Positions 43,830 through 52,408 of a DNA stretch of 64,000 nucleotides are shown one piece after another. The notes under the pieces were generated by a model, which was not told the DNA's origin, ran no database searches, and saw nothing but the letters and a program-made list of their open reading frames with translations. The translations under genes and the position numbers were made by a program. Source of the DNA: Thermoplasmata archaeon (GTDB lineage Archaea > Thermoplasmatota > Thermoplasmata > Lutacidiplasmatales > UBA184); assembly GCA_021796385.1 (NCBI GenBank), contig JAJYXQ010000043.1, positions 66,202 to 130,201 of the forward strand. Reading direction: 5' to 3'. How positions within the stretch are numbered: the first letter of the stretch is position 1; each line of letters opens with the position of its first letter.

Positions 43830-45071
43830 ATGGAGCGAGCAGACGTCGTAGTGGTGGGTGCCGGCCCGGCCGGGAGCACCGCAGCCCACCATCTTGCCCG
43901 GCGAGGTTGGTCGGTCATTCTACTCGAGGAGCATCCCCTGGTCGGCCGGCCGGTCCAATGTGCGGGTCTGGTGTCCCAACGGGTGCTCGACATGGCCGGG
44001 ACCGACAAGATGGTCCGGCATCACCTCGGCGGCGCCACCATCTGGAGTCCCTCCATGAACCCCTTAAGGTTCCAGGCGGGGGAGACCCGGGCCCATGTGA
44101 TCTCCCGAGAACAGCTCGACTTCCTATTGGCAGAACGAGCGGCCCGAAGCAATGTGCAGATCCGGACCGGCTGGAAGTTCCGAAAGATCGTCCAAGGCCC
44201 CACCGCCCCAGGATCGGCACTACAGATCGAGGTTGAGACACCGGGAGGGCACGACACGGTGGAGACCCGTTTGTTGATTGGTGCGGACGGGGTGGCGAGC
44301 ACGGTCGCGCGCCGACTGCGATTACACCGACCGATCGAGATCCTCCCCGCTTTCGAAGCGGACATTCCCTTCGCCGATGTTCCCCAAGACGAGGTTGAGA
44401 TCTATCTAGGCCGTCAACTGGCCCCGGGATTCTTTGGCTGGTCGATACCGGACGGGGAAGGCAACCTCAGGGTAGGGGTCGGGATCAACGCCCGGAACGG
44501 ATTGCTCGCCATCGAAGGATATGAACATCTAGTACGCGCGATGGAACGGCGCTACAAGACGCGGTTCCCGAGCCCGATACGGACGATCGTGAGCGGGATC
44601 CCGATCGGTCGGGTACCAAACATTTCCACGGACCACGGTTTGCTGGTCGGGGACGCAGCGGCCCAAGTAAAGCCCTTGTCCGGTGGTGGGATCTTCACCG
44701 GGATGCGGGCGGCAGAGATCGCCGCTGACGTGGCCCACGGCGCTCTGGCGGACCAGGACCTCTCCGCCTCCCGCCTAAGAGCATATGATCTGCATTGGCG
44801 GGAGGAACTGGGTGGGGAGACCGACCGGGCGCTATACTTCCGGCGTCTCTTCGTCCAATTGAGCGACCGGGACCTGGACAGGGTCCTCGAGATCCTCCGC
44901 GATTCCAAGCTCGTATCGACCATCGTGGCCTTCGGGGACATCGACTTTCCCACCGTCACCATTCGCGAACTGCTTGGGCAGTCTCCGTCGCTGGTTCACT
45001 TGTTCCCGAAGGCGCTCTCCGCCTACTTCCGGCGGCGCCACGGGCTTGCTCCAGATGTCCTGGCCGCTTGA
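43830..45071 (+). CDS. Geranylgeranyl reductase family FAD-dependent oxidoreductase
   Basis: In archaea these flavoenzymes saturate the geranylgeranyl chains of membrane ether lipids or related isoprenoids. The 413-residue protein starts at MERADVVVVGAGPAGSTAAHHLARRG, the FAD dinucleotide fold. It contains the family CAGLVS motif, a second FAD motif LLVGDAAAQVKPLSGGGIFTGMRAA, and the PxxYxWxFP-like region AFEADIPFADVPQDEVEIYLGRQLAPGFFGWSIP. The ORF-track start at 43761 lies in the divergent promoter. Its 3' end overlaps a convergent secreted-protein gene by 49 nt. Confidence 0.9.
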   Translation: MERADVVVVGAGPAGSTAAHHLARRGWSVILLEEHPLVGRPVQCAGLVSQRVLDMAGTDKMVRHHLGGATIWSPSMNPLRFQAGETRAHVISREQLDFLLAERAARSNVQIRTGWKFRKIVQGPTAPGSALQIEVETPGGHDTVETRLLIGADGVASTVARRLRLHRPIEILPAFEADIPFADVPQDEVEIYLGRQLAPGFFGWSIPDGEGNLRVGVGINARNGLLAIEGYEHLVRAMERRYKTRFPSPIRTIVSGIPIGRVPNISTDHGLLVGDAAAQVKPLSGGGIFTGMRAAEIAADVAHGALADQDLSASRLRAYDLHWREELGGETDRALYFRRLFVQLSDRDLDRVLEILRDSKLVSTIVAFGDIDFPTVTIRELLGQSPSLVHLFPKALSAYFRRRHGLAPDVLAA

Positions 45072-45787
45072 CGCTCGGAGCGAACCCACAAGAACCCCCC
45101 GGCACCCGCCAGTACAAGCGCTGTACCGAGAAAAAGCCAGAGCCAGGGGGCCGCCGTGTCAGTAACGACCACGATCGAGGTCTCCGGGCTCACCCCAGAA
45201 ACGTTCAGAAGCGTCAGGTTGAGGATGGGATGACCCCCCGGTCCCAAGGTGGCCTTCTGCCAGAGCGCACCCGAAAAGAACCCACGGGATAGCATCACGT
45301 ATCGGGTCCCGTTCGAAAGCGTGAGGTTGAGCGAGCTCCGTAGGAAAAAGGTCCCTTGCGGGCAGCCTGAAGGGACCTGAACCGCCACAGAGAACGTTTG
45401 ATGATCTCCCGAGGCTACCGCATTCTCTGTCCATGATACGGATTTAGTTGCGGGACTCCCATTCAAGCTGATCCCAGGGGTCCAGGAATCACTTGGACCG
45501 ACCGGACCGGAACTGCTGTTGTCCAGGGCGGTCCAAGCATAGACACCAAGAGAGAGCGCCACCGAGGCGATGGATTCAGAGAATGGGTTCGAGAAGTTGA
45601 CCGTGAGACTGCCGGAAGTCCCCGGAGCCATGGCAGGGGAAGTTAGACCCAGCATCTCTCCCGGAAGGTTGGGTGGCAGCGGTGGAGGGGATAAGGCCAT
45701 GGTCCTTCCTGTGGGAAGGATGACCAACAACAGTCCCACCGCAAGGACGAAGGCGCGTATAGGGACGTTTCGTTTCAGCGGGAGCAC
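45023..45787 (-). CDS. Secreted protein with single C-terminal membrane anchor
   Basis: This protein of about 254 residues has a signal peptide (PIRAFVLAVGLLLVILPTGRTMALS), a beta-rich outer region with a CARDB/NEW1-like repeat pattern (PGTSGSLTVNFSNPFSESIASVALSLG), several sequons, one helix (APWLWLFLGTALVLAGAGGFLWV) and a short basic tail. The GTG start at 45787 is 26 nt after a TATA-like element, replacing the ORF-track start at 45829. Function is unknown; it may be a cell-envelope component. Confidence 0.62.
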   Translation of the reverse strand: MLPLKRNVPIRAFVLAVGLLLVILPTGRTMALSPPPLPPNLPGEMLGLTSPAMAPGTSGSLTVNFSNPFSESIASVALSLGVYAWTALDNSSSGPVGPSDSWTPGISLNGSPATKSVSWTENAVASGDHQTFSVAVQVPSGCPQGTFFLRSSLNLTLSNGTRYVMLSRGFFSGALWQKATLGPGGHPILNLTLLNVSGVSPETSIVVVTDTAAPWLWLFLGTALVLAGAGGFLWVRSERQAARTSGASPWRRRK

Positions 45788-45809
45788 CGGGTGACCTATC
45801 GCAACGGCG

Positions 45810-45817
45810 TTAAAATG
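45810..45817 (-). promoter_or_regulatory. TATA-like element for the secreted protein
   Basis: CATTTTAA on the minus strand is centred about 26 nt before the GTG at 45787. Confidence 0.4.
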
Positions 45818-45845
45818 GGTGCGTGTCACACTGTCGGCGCGACAC

Positions 45846-45853
45846 CTATATAT
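45846..45853 (+). promoter_or_regulatory. TATA box for the AbrB-PhoU regulator
   Basis: CTATATAT is centred about 30 nt before the ATG at 45880. A GTGTC/GACAC inverted repeat lies just upstream and could be an operator. Confidence 0.5.
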
Positions 45854-45879
45854 GTCACTCCTGTTCTATAGAGATTGCT

Positions 45880-46914
45880 ATGAAGACCCCCCGGGGCTAC
45901 GAAGGTCGTCGGCTGCAGCAGACGGGCGGGAGCACGTTCGCGGTCTCCCTCCCTAAGGCCTGGGTTCGGGGGAGCAATCTAGGTCGGGGGGACCTCGTCT
46001 ACTTCCTGCCCCGGGAGGACGGTTCGCTCTCCGTCTACACGGAGGAGGTACCGCGCCTTGAGAAGTCCCGTCGTGTCTGCCTCGTGGACAACCGGATGCC
46101 CGAGGACCACATCTTCCGGAAGCTTATCAGTGTGTACATTTCAGGAGCCCCTCTGGTCGAAGTCCGGACCCGTGACCGGATGGAGCCCTCCACGCGCGAG
46201 GTGATCCGGAAGTTCGCCCAGCATGTCATCGGACCCGAGATCCTAGAGGAGACCTCGAACGGCGTCGTCCTTCAGGACATGATCAGCTCGAACCCGATGC
46301 CACTACCTTCGGTCATTCGTCGCATGCATCTCATGGCGAAGGAAATGCAATCCGATGCCATGACCGCCTTTCGGGAGCAGAACGCCTCCATTGCGAAGGA
46401 TGTAACCGCTCGCGACTGGGAGATCGATCGGTTGCACTGGTTCGTGAACAAGACAGTTGTCATGGCCCTCAAGGACCCCCGCCTCCTGACATCGATGGAT
46501 ATCACGCTTCCCGACTGTCTCACGTACGATCTCGCTTCCAAGACCCTGGAACGGATCGCGGACCATGCCGTCCGCATCGCGAAAGTGACGGATATTGTGG
46601 AGGGTGGGCGGTTGCCCAGCGGCCCTGTCGAAGAGCTCTCGCGACTTTCCGCCGACGCATTGAAACTGCTTGAGACGGCCGTGGAAACTTTGTTCTCGCG
46701 CAACATGGAACACGCGAACGAGGTCATAGACGCCGTGTCGAGGATGGTCTCATCCCGGGACCCCGAGCTCCAGGATTTCTTCACCCGCAAGGGGCGGGTC
46801 GCCGTCGCCTTGGCGTATGTCCTCGAGAGCCTTGAGCGTACCGCCCTCTATGCTTCCGATATCGCGGAGATCGCGCTCAATCACGCGGTGAATTCAACGA
46901 CAGAAGCGCTCTGA
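45880..46914 (+). CDS. AbrB-domain/PhoU-domain phosphate uptake regulator
   Basis: This 344-residue protein combines an N-terminal swapped-hairpin AbrB DNA-binding domain (GRRLQQTGGSTFAVSLPKAWVRG) with two PhoU helical bundles (PSVIRRMHLMAKEMQSDAMTAFRE, then LERIADHAVRIAKVTDIV with the acidic/His metal-binding pattern, and LERTALYASDIAEIALNHAV). Archaeal proteins of this type are annotated as phosphate uptake regulators; no phosphate transporter is adjacent. The start is taken at MKTPRGYEG because of the TATA box position. The gene is divergent from a secreted-protein gene. Confidence 0.82.
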   Translation: MKTPRGYEGRRLQQTGGSTFAVSLPKAWVRGSNLGRGDLVYFLPREDGSLSVYTEEVPRLEKSRRVCLVDNRMPEDHIFRKLISVYISGAPLVEVRTRDRMEPSTREVIRKFAQHVIGPEILEETSNGVVLQDMISSNPMPLPSVIRRMHLMAKEMQSDAMTAFREQNASIAKDVTARDWEIDRLHWFVNKTVVMALKDPRLLTSMDITLPDCLTYDLASKTLERIADHAVRIAKVTDIVEGGRLPSGPVEELSRLSADALKLLETAVETLFSRNMEHANEVIDAVSRMVSSRDPELQDFFTRKGRVAVALAYVLESLERTALYASDIAEIALNHAVNSTTEAL

Positions 46915-46947
46915 GCGCACCTGGGGAGACATCCGGGGCCCACGTTC

Positions 46948-47637
46948 TCACAGCAAGCTCAGGATCGGGTGGATCATTGCGATGAGCATGGCCGTCCAGC
47001 CAAGAGCCAAAGCGGCAAGCATGACCCGGTAACCTTCTGGCTGCTCTATCCGGAACGGCAGGAACCGCTCTCCGACCCGAAGATCCAGTAGGAAAGAGAC
47101 CAAGGTTATGGCCCACGCCACTCCCGCCATCACGATCGGGACGATGTAGTCAGGCGCCTTGGCGCCGATCGAGGTGGCGGAGGACGCGCTTGTCCCGTAG
47201 GCCGTCCAGTGCCCGAAGCCGAGCTGGATCGAAGAGAAGATCACCACGGTTCCGAGGATGGAGAATGCGATCCCCGTGATGAGAAAGCGCTTCTCATGGA
47301 ACCGGAAGGCATAGACCAAGGCGAGGAACGATGCCACCAAGAACGCCCCCACCGAGGCGACATAGAGGTAAACCGAATCGAACAGGGTCGCTTGTACGAG
47401 CGAGATGTTGACGGTGAGGTAGACGATATTGAAAAACAGGGCGAAGAGCAGCCACTTGGTCAAACCGTGCATCGAGGGATCCAACTGTTCGTTCTCCTCC
47501 TCGGATACCAAGAGGGAGGTCGTGTTGTGGTTACGGTAGTACCGGTCCACCTCACGGATCGTGACCAAGGTGAGGCCCGCTGCCAAGGCAAGGGGGAACG
47601 CCAGGACCTCAAGTAGATAGAGCCAGACCGCCGACAT
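46948..47637 (-). CDS. Polytopic membrane protein of unknown function
   Basis: The 229-residue protein starts at MSAVWLYLLEVLAFP. It has six or seven hydrophobic helices with a charged cytoplasmic loop (IREVDRYYRNHNTTSLLVSEEENEQLD) after the first. I compared it mentally with heliorhodopsins and rhodopsins, but it lacks a Schiff-base lysine in the last helix. The start is set after the cbf5 stop, 37 nt upstream, so it is likely the third gene of the aminotransferase-cbf5 unit. Confidence 0.6.
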   Translation of the reverse strand: MSAVWLYLLEVLAFPLALAAGLTLVTIREVDRYYRNHNTTSLLVSEEENEQLDPSMHGLTKWLLFALFFNIVYLTVNISLVQATLFDSVYLYVASVGAFLVASFLALVYAFRFHEKRFLITGIAFSILGTVVIFSSIQLGFGHWTAYGTSASSATSIGAKAPDYIVPIVMAGVAWAITLVSFLLDLRVGERFLPFRIEQPEGYRVMLAALALGWTAMLIAMIHPILSLL

Positions 47638-47674
47638 TACGCCACCATCCCCTGATGGAACAAGGGGGAGGGAA

Positions 47675-48610
47675 CTATTGAGCTTTCGCCCGGCCCTTTT
47701 CGGGACCCCAGTAGCGGGGATACTGCCCCGGCGCCAAGAAGACGCTCTCCGCATCGACCACCCAACCCTCGGTCTTAGACGAAATCGCGGAGGCGTTCAC
47801 CAGCGCACGGCCAGTGGCGATGAGTTCGTTCCGGCGTGTGACAAGGGCCAAGCGGTCTCCGGCGGAGAAGGTGCCCAGGAGGGAGGCAACCCCCGCTGCA
47901 GCGAGGTCCGCACCGTGGGCGAGAGCGTCCACCGCCGAATCCTTCACGACAACCCTGGGAACGCGGCTCCAGACCTCCTCAGGACGGTGCAGCATGCCCT
48001 GGAATATCTCGGGGTGCCCTTCCCGGACCAGCGCGATGGCGTCCGAAAGCATAGGGAGGGAGATCAGTTGCTCCTCCACGAACGGGCCGGTCGCCACCCT
48101 CCGTAGCTCCGAGAGATGGCCCCCCACGCCGAGGGCATCTCCAAGGTCCACCGCGAGGGTCCGCACATAGGTACCCGACTCGCAGGTGACGTCGATGAGC
48201 AAGGTGTTCTCCTGCCTTTCGATGACTTCGAGGGAGTGGATCGAGCGGACGCGTCGCTGACGTTTTACGGCAGACCGCACGGGGGGAGTTTGATAGATCG
48301 GTCCGACAAAATCAGCGAGCGCCGACTGCAGAGCCGCTCGTTCCACCGGGCCATGCAATTGCACGACCCCGACGTACCGCTTTGAGAATGTCAGGACGAG
48401 TGGAATGAGGCGGAGCGCTTTGCCGACCGCGATGACGAGGAGGCCGCTCACTCCGGGGTCTAGGGTCCCCGCGTGGCCAGCCCGGGAGACACCGAGCATG
48501 TCGCGGACCCATGCAGTGACCTGATGGGAGCTCGGGCCCCGGGGCTTGTCGATCAGGAGAAAAGCCCCGTCCGACGGGATAGGGAGAGGGGACGGATTAC
48601 CGGAACTCAT
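47675..48610 (-). CDS. cbf5: tRNA/rRNA pseudouridine synthase, Cbf5/TruB family
   Basis: This is the catalytic subunit of archaeal H/ACA ribonucleoproteins, which also acts on tRNA U55. The 311-residue protein has the catalytic Asp51 in RAGHAGTLDPGVSGLL, a Cbf5-like KRYVGVVQLHGPVERAALQSALADFVGPIYQTPPVRSAVKRQRRVR segment, CESGTYVRTLAVDLGDALGVGGHLSELRRVATGPF, and a C-terminal PUA domain (RVVVKDSAVDALAHGADLAAAG to NASAISSKTEGWVV). The start MSSGNPS overlaps the aminotransferase stop (ATGA); the ORF-track start lies in that gene. Confidence 0.92.
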   Translation of the reverse strand: MSSGNPSPLPIPSDGAFLLIDKPRGPSSHQVTAWVRDMLGVSRAGHAGTLDPGVSGLLVIAVGKALRLIPLVLTFSKRYVGVVQLHGPVERAALQSALADFVGPIYQTPPVRSAVKRQRRVRSIHSLEVIERQENTLLIDVTCESGTYVRTLAVDLGDALGVGGHLSELRRVATGPFVEEQLISLPMLSDAIALVREGHPEIFQGMLHRPEEVWSRVPRVVVKDSAVDALAHGADLAAAGVASLLGTFSAGDRLALVTRRNELIATGRALVNASAISSKTEGWVVDAESVFLAPGQYPRYWGPEKGRAKAQ

Positions 48611-49995
48611 CCCACGCTCTTGAGAGCGTGCGCAATGGAGGCATCGAGGATCTCCACGGCTTCGTCGATGTGCTCTTCCTGAACGATGAGGGGCGGTATG
48701 TACCGGATGCCAGACTTGCCGCATCCCAGGAGCACGAGTCCCCGACGGTAGGCTTCCTGCTCGATCTCGTCACGCAAGGCGATCGCCGGTTCCTTCGTGC
48801 GGCGGTCCTTCACGAACTCGGTAGCGACCATGAGGCCGACCCCACGCACATCGCCGATGACCATGTACTTCTCCTTGAGCTCTTCCAGACGCTTTTTCAG
48901 GTAACTTCCTTGGCGGCTGGCGTTCTCGAGGAGTCGTTCCTTGTCCATCACATCCAGCGTGGCATTGGCCGCGGCGCAGGCCACGAGGTTGCCGCCGAAC
49001 GTGTTGGAATGGGCGCCCTGGACGGGATAGTCCAGTTTCTGGTCGAAGATCATGGCCCCGATGGGGATCCCGCTTCCCAAGGCCTTCGCGCTCGTGATCA
49101 TGTCGGGCACCACCCCGAAATGTTCGATCGCCCACATCTTGCCGGTGCGACCGACGCCGGCCTGCACCTCATCATCGATGTGGAGGATCCCATGAGGTTT
49201 CAGCACTTTATGAATGGCCTGGAAGTAGTCCTTGGGTGGGACCACGTACCCTCCTTCGCCCATAACGGGCTCTACAATGAAAGCGGCCACGTCTTCCGGG
49301 GGAAGGACACTCGAGAAATAGAGCTCGTCCAAGATCTTCACGCAGTAGAGACCACAGCTTGGGTATTCGAGTTTGTATGGGCACCGGTAGCAGTACGGGG
49401 CCGGAATGTGGGTCCCACCGCCGGTGAACGCATTGAACCGCCGGCGCTGGACCGGCCGGCTCGAAGTCATGCTCAGGGCGCCCATGGTGCGCCCATGGAA
49501 AGCTCCGATGAGACCCAGGGTCATGGGTCGGCCGGACTGCCATCGGGCCATCTTGATGGCGGCCTCGACGCTCTCCGCCCCCGAATTGGTGTAGAAGACC
49601 TTCTTTGGATTGTCCCCCGGAGCAGATTTTGCCAAGCGCTCGGCCAGACGTGTCTGCACCTCGTAGTAAAAGTCCGTCCCGGCAAAGTGCATGAGCTCTT
49701 CTGCCTGATGTTTGACCGCCTCGACGACATGCGGGTGGCAATGCCCGGTGCCGAGGACCCCGACACCGCTAGCGAAGTCCAGAAAGACATTCCCGTCCAC
49801 ATCCGTCACCAGCACCCCCTTTCCTCGGGCGGCGACCACCGGCCCGCTCTTTGTGGAGGTCATGATGGATGCCTGGTCCCTCCGGATGATCTCTTTGGCC
49901 TTCGGTCCCGGGATCGGGGTCACGATCTTGACATGAAGCTTTGTCGTGCTCTTCGACTCTTTGGACTCCTTAACAGGCGCTACAGAACTCGACAT
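48607..49995 (-). CDS. Class III (ornithine/GABA-type) aminotransferase
   Basis: This PLP enzyme has about 462 residues from MSSSVAPVKES. Motifs are TDVDGNVFLDFASGVGVLGTGHCHPHVVEAV, the PLP phosphate site TNSGAESVEAAIKMARW, AFHGRTMGALSMTSS, the Asp of HIDDEVQAGVGRTGKMWA, and the PLP lysine in TSAKALGSGIPIGAM. A Cys-rich insertion (APYCYRCPYKLEYPSCGLYC) resembles that of archaeal broad-specificity or GABA-type enzymes. The substrate (GABA, ornithine or another amino acid) is not resolved. It overlaps cbf5 by 4 nt. An AT-rich element about 33 nt upstream may be shared with the divergent HesB-MIP18 gene. Confidence 0.88.
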   Translation of the reverse strand: MSSSVAPVKESKESKSTTKLHVKIVTPIPGPKAKEIIRRDQASIMTSTKSGPVVAARGKGVLVTDVDGNVFLDFASGVGVLGTGHCHPHVVEAVKHQAEELMHFAGTDFYYEVQTRLAERLAKSAPGDNPKKVFYTNSGAESVEAAIKMARWQSGRPMTLGLIGAFHGRTMGALSMTSSRPVQRRRFNAFTGGGTHIPAPYCYRCPYKLEYPSCGLYCVKILDELYFSSVLPPEDVAAFIVEPVMGEGGYVVPPKDYFQAIHKVLKPHGILHIDDEVQAGVGRTGKMWAIEHFGVVPDMITSAKALGSGIPIGAMIFDQKLDYPVQGAHSNTFGGNLVACAAANATLDVMDKERLLENASRQGSYLKKRLEELKEKYMVIGDVRGVGLMVATEFVKDRRTKEPAIALRDEIEQEAYRRGLVLLGCGKSGIRYIPPLIVQEEHIDEAVEILDASIAHALKSVG

Positions 49996-50024
49996 GGACC
50001 TGTTCCGGCAGAGGAACGGAGAAG

Positions 50025-50032
50025 CTAAAAAG
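50025..50032. promoter_or_regulatory. Shared TATA-like element between divergent genes
   Basis: CTAAAAAG lies 26 nt before the ATG at 50054 on the plus strand. Its complement CTTTTTAG lies about 33 nt before the ATG at 49995 on the minus strand. Confidence 0.45.
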
Positions 50033-50053
50033 TCTTGTGCAACTAGTTGGACG

Positions 50054-50713
50054 ATGCCCGAGGAAAAGAAAATCACGCTCCAGGTGACCCAGTTAGCGGA
50101 GACGGAACTCAAGCAATTGCTTGCGCGTCAGAAGAAACCGCTCGATGTTCGGCTCTATGTGGTGTCCGGGGTCTTTCCCACGATCCACATGAACTTGGAC
50201 ACGGCCAAACCGGGTGATGCAGTCGTGGAAGCTTCTGGGATCAAGTTCGTGATCGATCCCTTGAGCACGCGATACTTGGATGATGCGAAGGTCGATTGCG
50301 TGCTGGATGCGGAAGGTCCGGCCTTCAAGATCACCGGACCTAACGTCCCGGAGGACGTGGAATCTAAGGGAAAGCCCACGGAAACGGCCATTCCTCCCAC
50401 CGCTTCCAACAAGGAGAAGGAGGAGGCCGTTCGGAAGGCCCTGAAGAAGGTCTTCGATCCGGAAATACCCATGAACATCGTGGACCTAGGCCTGATCTAC
50501 GCCTACGAATGGAACGAGCAGGGCAAGCTCAACATCCGTATGACCATGACAAGCCCGGGATGCCCCGTGGCGGACATCCTAGTGGAAGAGGTCAAGCGGG
50601 TGGCGGACGACGCTTTGGGTGGAGATCAGAGCGTGGTCGAGGTCGTCTGGGAGCCACCGTGGGGGCCGGACAAGATGAGCGAGTTCGCCAAGCGCCAGTT
50701 CGGATACGCTTGA
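50054..50713 (+). CDS. HesB-like/MIP18 (DUF59, SufT-like) fusion protein
   Basis: This 219-residue protein from MPEEKKITLQ has two domains. Residues 1-100 follow the A-type iron-sulfur carrier fold (VTQLAETELKQLL, DVRLYVVSGVFPTIHMNLD, GDAVVEASGIKFVIDPLSTRYL, KVDCVLDAEGPAFKITGPN), but the cysteines that bind the cluster are absent; GGCSG is replaced by SGVFP. A Lys/Glu linker leads to a MIP18/DUF59 domain (VRKALKKVFDPEIPMNIVDLGLIYAYEW, MTSPGCPVADILVEEV) typical of iron-sulfur assembly factors, with its conserved Cys. It likely acts in Fe-S protein maturation, with the first domain as a scaffold; that is inference. Confidence 0.8.
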   Translation: MPEEKKITLQVTQLAETELKQLLARQKKPLDVRLYVVSGVFPTIHMNLDTAKPGDAVVEASGIKFVIDPLSTRYLDDAKVDCVLDAEGPAFKITGPNVPEDVESKGKPTETAIPPTASNKEKEEAVRKALKKVFDPEIPMNIVDLGLIYAYEWNEQGKLNIRMTMTSPGCPVADILVEEVKRVADDALGGDQSVVEVVWEPPWGPDKMSEFAKRQFGYA

Positions 50714-50746
50714 GGCCGGACCCGAGGTCCTGGGCCTGTTTGGCTT

Positions 50747-51232
50747 TCAGCCGATAGCCTTCTTCACTAGCGACACGATCTTGGCCTCCACCTCGGGTGT
50801 TAGTTTCGTCAGTGCATAGGTGATGGGCCACATGAGCCCGTCGTCGAGCCGGGCCTCGTCACTGAATCCCAAAGTGCCATAGCGAACCTTGAACTTGCTC
50901 GCAGGCTGGTAGAAGCAAAGGACCTTCCCGGCCTTGGTGTATGCTGGCATCCCATACCAAAGTCTTGGCGCTAGACTGGGTGCGTGGGTCCTGATGAGGG
51001 TGTGGACGCGGCTTCCCTGGGAACGGTCGGGTTCTGGCATCTGAGCGATCTTCGCCAGCACGACCCGTTCATCTTCGGCCAAGTTCTTGCCCCAGACCAT
51101 CGCTCGTTCTTGGGCGGTATCTCGCAAGGCCGCACGCTCCTCGGCGCTGAATCCCTTGGACCGACCACCGGCTGCCTTGGAACGCAAAGAAGACGAACGC
51201 GAACTGACCTTTCCCTGCCGATTCCCCGTCAT
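50747..51232 (-). CDS. DUF1801/YdhG-like protein
   Basis: A protein of about 161 residues starts at [11 protein letters not shown], where a TATA element is centred exactly 27 nt upstream. The N-terminal 60 residues are basic and Ser/Arg-rich, then a helix-rich stretch leads to the DUF1801 core ([53 protein letters not shown]). This fold, related to frataxin-like small domains, has no established catalytic role. It is monocistronic, divergent from the SodX-like gene. Confidence 0.72.
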   Translation of the reverse strand: MTGNRQGKVSSRSSSLRSKAAGGRSKGFSAEERAALRDTAQERAMVWGKNLAEDERVVLAKIAQMPEPDRSQGSRVHTLIRTHAPSLAPRLWYGMPAYTKAGKVLCFYQPASKFKVRYGTLGFSDEARLDDGLMWPITYALTKLTPEVEAKIVSLVKKAIG

Positions 51233-51255
51233 GCCGCCCAAAGAATCCGCTCTCG

Positions 51256-51262
51256 TATTTAT
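51256..51262 (-). promoter_or_regulatory. TATA element for the DUF1801 gene
   Basis: ATAAATA on the minus strand is centred 27 nt before the ATG at 51232. Confidence 0.5.
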
Positions 51263-51333
51263 CGTACAACGGACGTCTGGGGACTGGACCTGTTGAATGG
51301 ATTCAAGAGACCCCTTTGCCATCCCTATGTGAG

Positions 51334-51340
51334 TTTATAA
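51334..51340 (+). promoter_or_regulatory. TATA element for the SodX-like protease gene
   Basis: TTTATAA is centred 28 nt before the ATG at 51365. Confidence 0.5.
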
Positions 51341-51364
51341 TCGTAAAGGTCCTTCTGAAGGGGG

Positions 51365-51724
51365 ATGGAGCTTCACCTCGGGCGGCGGACTAGACGATTC
51401 CGGGTGCATGACTGGAGCATGGCCCCGACGTTCGTTCCCGGGGATATCATCCGCGTAACTCCCCAAACCGATGCGGAAAAAGTGCCGGACCAAGGGGATG
51501 CCATTGTCCTTCGGGACCCAGAGATGAAGGGACGAAAGCTCCTCAAACGGGTCCAGTCGGTGATGTTCGAAGGAGGCGCGGTGAAGGTCTTTGTCATTGG
51601 AGACAACCCTCTCCGTAGCCGCGACAGCCGACATTTCGGAGCGGTACCCGTCGAGGACATCATTGGACGGGTCGTCCCGACGAACCCTTCGGCTTCGCGC
51701 GTGGTCCGAGACCGCTTCTCATGA
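51365..51724 (+). CDS. sodX: S26 family peptidase, Ni-superoxide dismutase maturation protease-like (SodX)
   Basis: This compact protein of 119 residues has the S26 catalytic core without a membrane anchor: the serine in HDWSMAPTFVPGDIIRV (Ser18), the general-base lysine in KLLKRVQSV (Lys61) and the box E motif VIGDNPLRSRDSRHFGAVPVEDIIGRVVP. Soluble S26 enzymes of this size mature nickel superoxide dismutase by removing its N-terminal propeptide. A Ni-SOD gene lies 0.7 kb downstream, which strongly supports the assignment. The only alternative is a truncated signal peptidase. The stop overlaps the next gene by 4 nt. Confidence 0.82.
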   Translation: MELHLGRRTRRFRVHDWSMAPTFVPGDIIRVTPQTDAEKVPDQGDAIVLRDPEMKGRKLLKRVQSVMFEGGAVKVFVIGDNPLRSRDSRHFGAVPVEDIIGRVVPTNPSASRVVRDRFS

Positions 51725-52359
51725 GTCGTTCCGGGTTGCTTACATCGGATGGAAAGGGGGTTCCCCTTTCCGCTCCAGACCTTGTGGGGCCATGGAGTGT
51801 AGAGAACTGGGCCGAACTCATTCCCGCCCATCGTCACAAGCGCACCTTCCACCATGTCCACCTCGAGGTCCGTCTGAAGGGGGGCAAGGTCGACCCGGGT
51901 GCGGTCCCAGGCTGGACGAAGGTCCTGTCCGCCCTGAAAGAGCAGAAGGTAATTGAATCCTCCGACCTCGCTTCCCTGGCTGTCTCAGTCCTGCTCGCTC
52001 TGGAGAAGGAACAACTCCGGTTGGTCGGCTCGTGGTCCCTCGTACCTGGTGGTTTGTTCCATCAAGGTTCGAGGGGCATCAAAGAGGGATCGTTCGATGT
52101 CCGGCGTCTTGTCCAAGAGCTCGAGCGCCAGAACGGGGAGATCCTTACCGAAGCCGTGGGGTTCCATACTACCCTTACAGGCGGGAAAGGCTGGATGGCC
52201 GAAGTGACCCTCTTCCGTGTGCACCGAGCTCGGAAGCCTGCGCTCTCGCTCGACCTCTGGGGAACGATCTCCAGGGAGCGTCTGCAATCGGTCCTTTCGT
52301 CGCTGCGAACTCACCTCCCGGTGGCGAAGGCCCTCCTCACGCGATACTCGGTGGATTGA
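51721..52359 (+). CDS. Hypothetical protein between sodX and sodN
   Basis: I do not recognise this 212-residue soluble protein. It begins ATG in an ATGA overlap with the SodX-like gene, so it is translationally coupled to it. Alternating segments such as HHVHLEVRLKGGKV, SLAVSVLLALEKEQLRLVGSWSLVPG and MAEVTLFRVHRARKPALSLDLWGTI suggest a mixed alpha/beta fold without metal-binding Cys or His clusters. Its position between a maturation protease and its presumed target makes a role in Ni-SOD assembly conceivable, but nothing in the sequence shows it. Confidence 0.6.
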   Translation: MSRSGLLTSDGKGVPLSAPDLVGPWSVENWAELIPAHRHKRTFHHVHLEVRLKGGKVDPGAVPGWTKVLSALKEQKVIESSDLASLAVSVLLALEKEQLRLVGSWSLVPGGLFHQGSRGIKEGSFDVRRLVQELERQNGEILTEAVGFHTTLTGGKGWMAEVTLFRVHRARKPALSLDLWGTISRERLQSVLSSLRTHLPVAKALLTRYSVD

Positions 52360-52408
52360 CGACCTCAGCGCAGCACTGAAAGGAGCAATTTCGCCACCGC
52401 TGGACAAC

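Noticed and set aside
46948-47637. Membrane protein as a rhodopsin or heliorhodopsin
   Set aside because: It has six or seven helices but no Schiff-base lysine in the last helix and no family motif.
48628-50028. 466-codon plus-strand ORF opposite the class III aminotransferase
   Set aside because: It is the shadow of the well-supported aminotransferase gene and has a His/Asp-rich composition typical of antisense frames.
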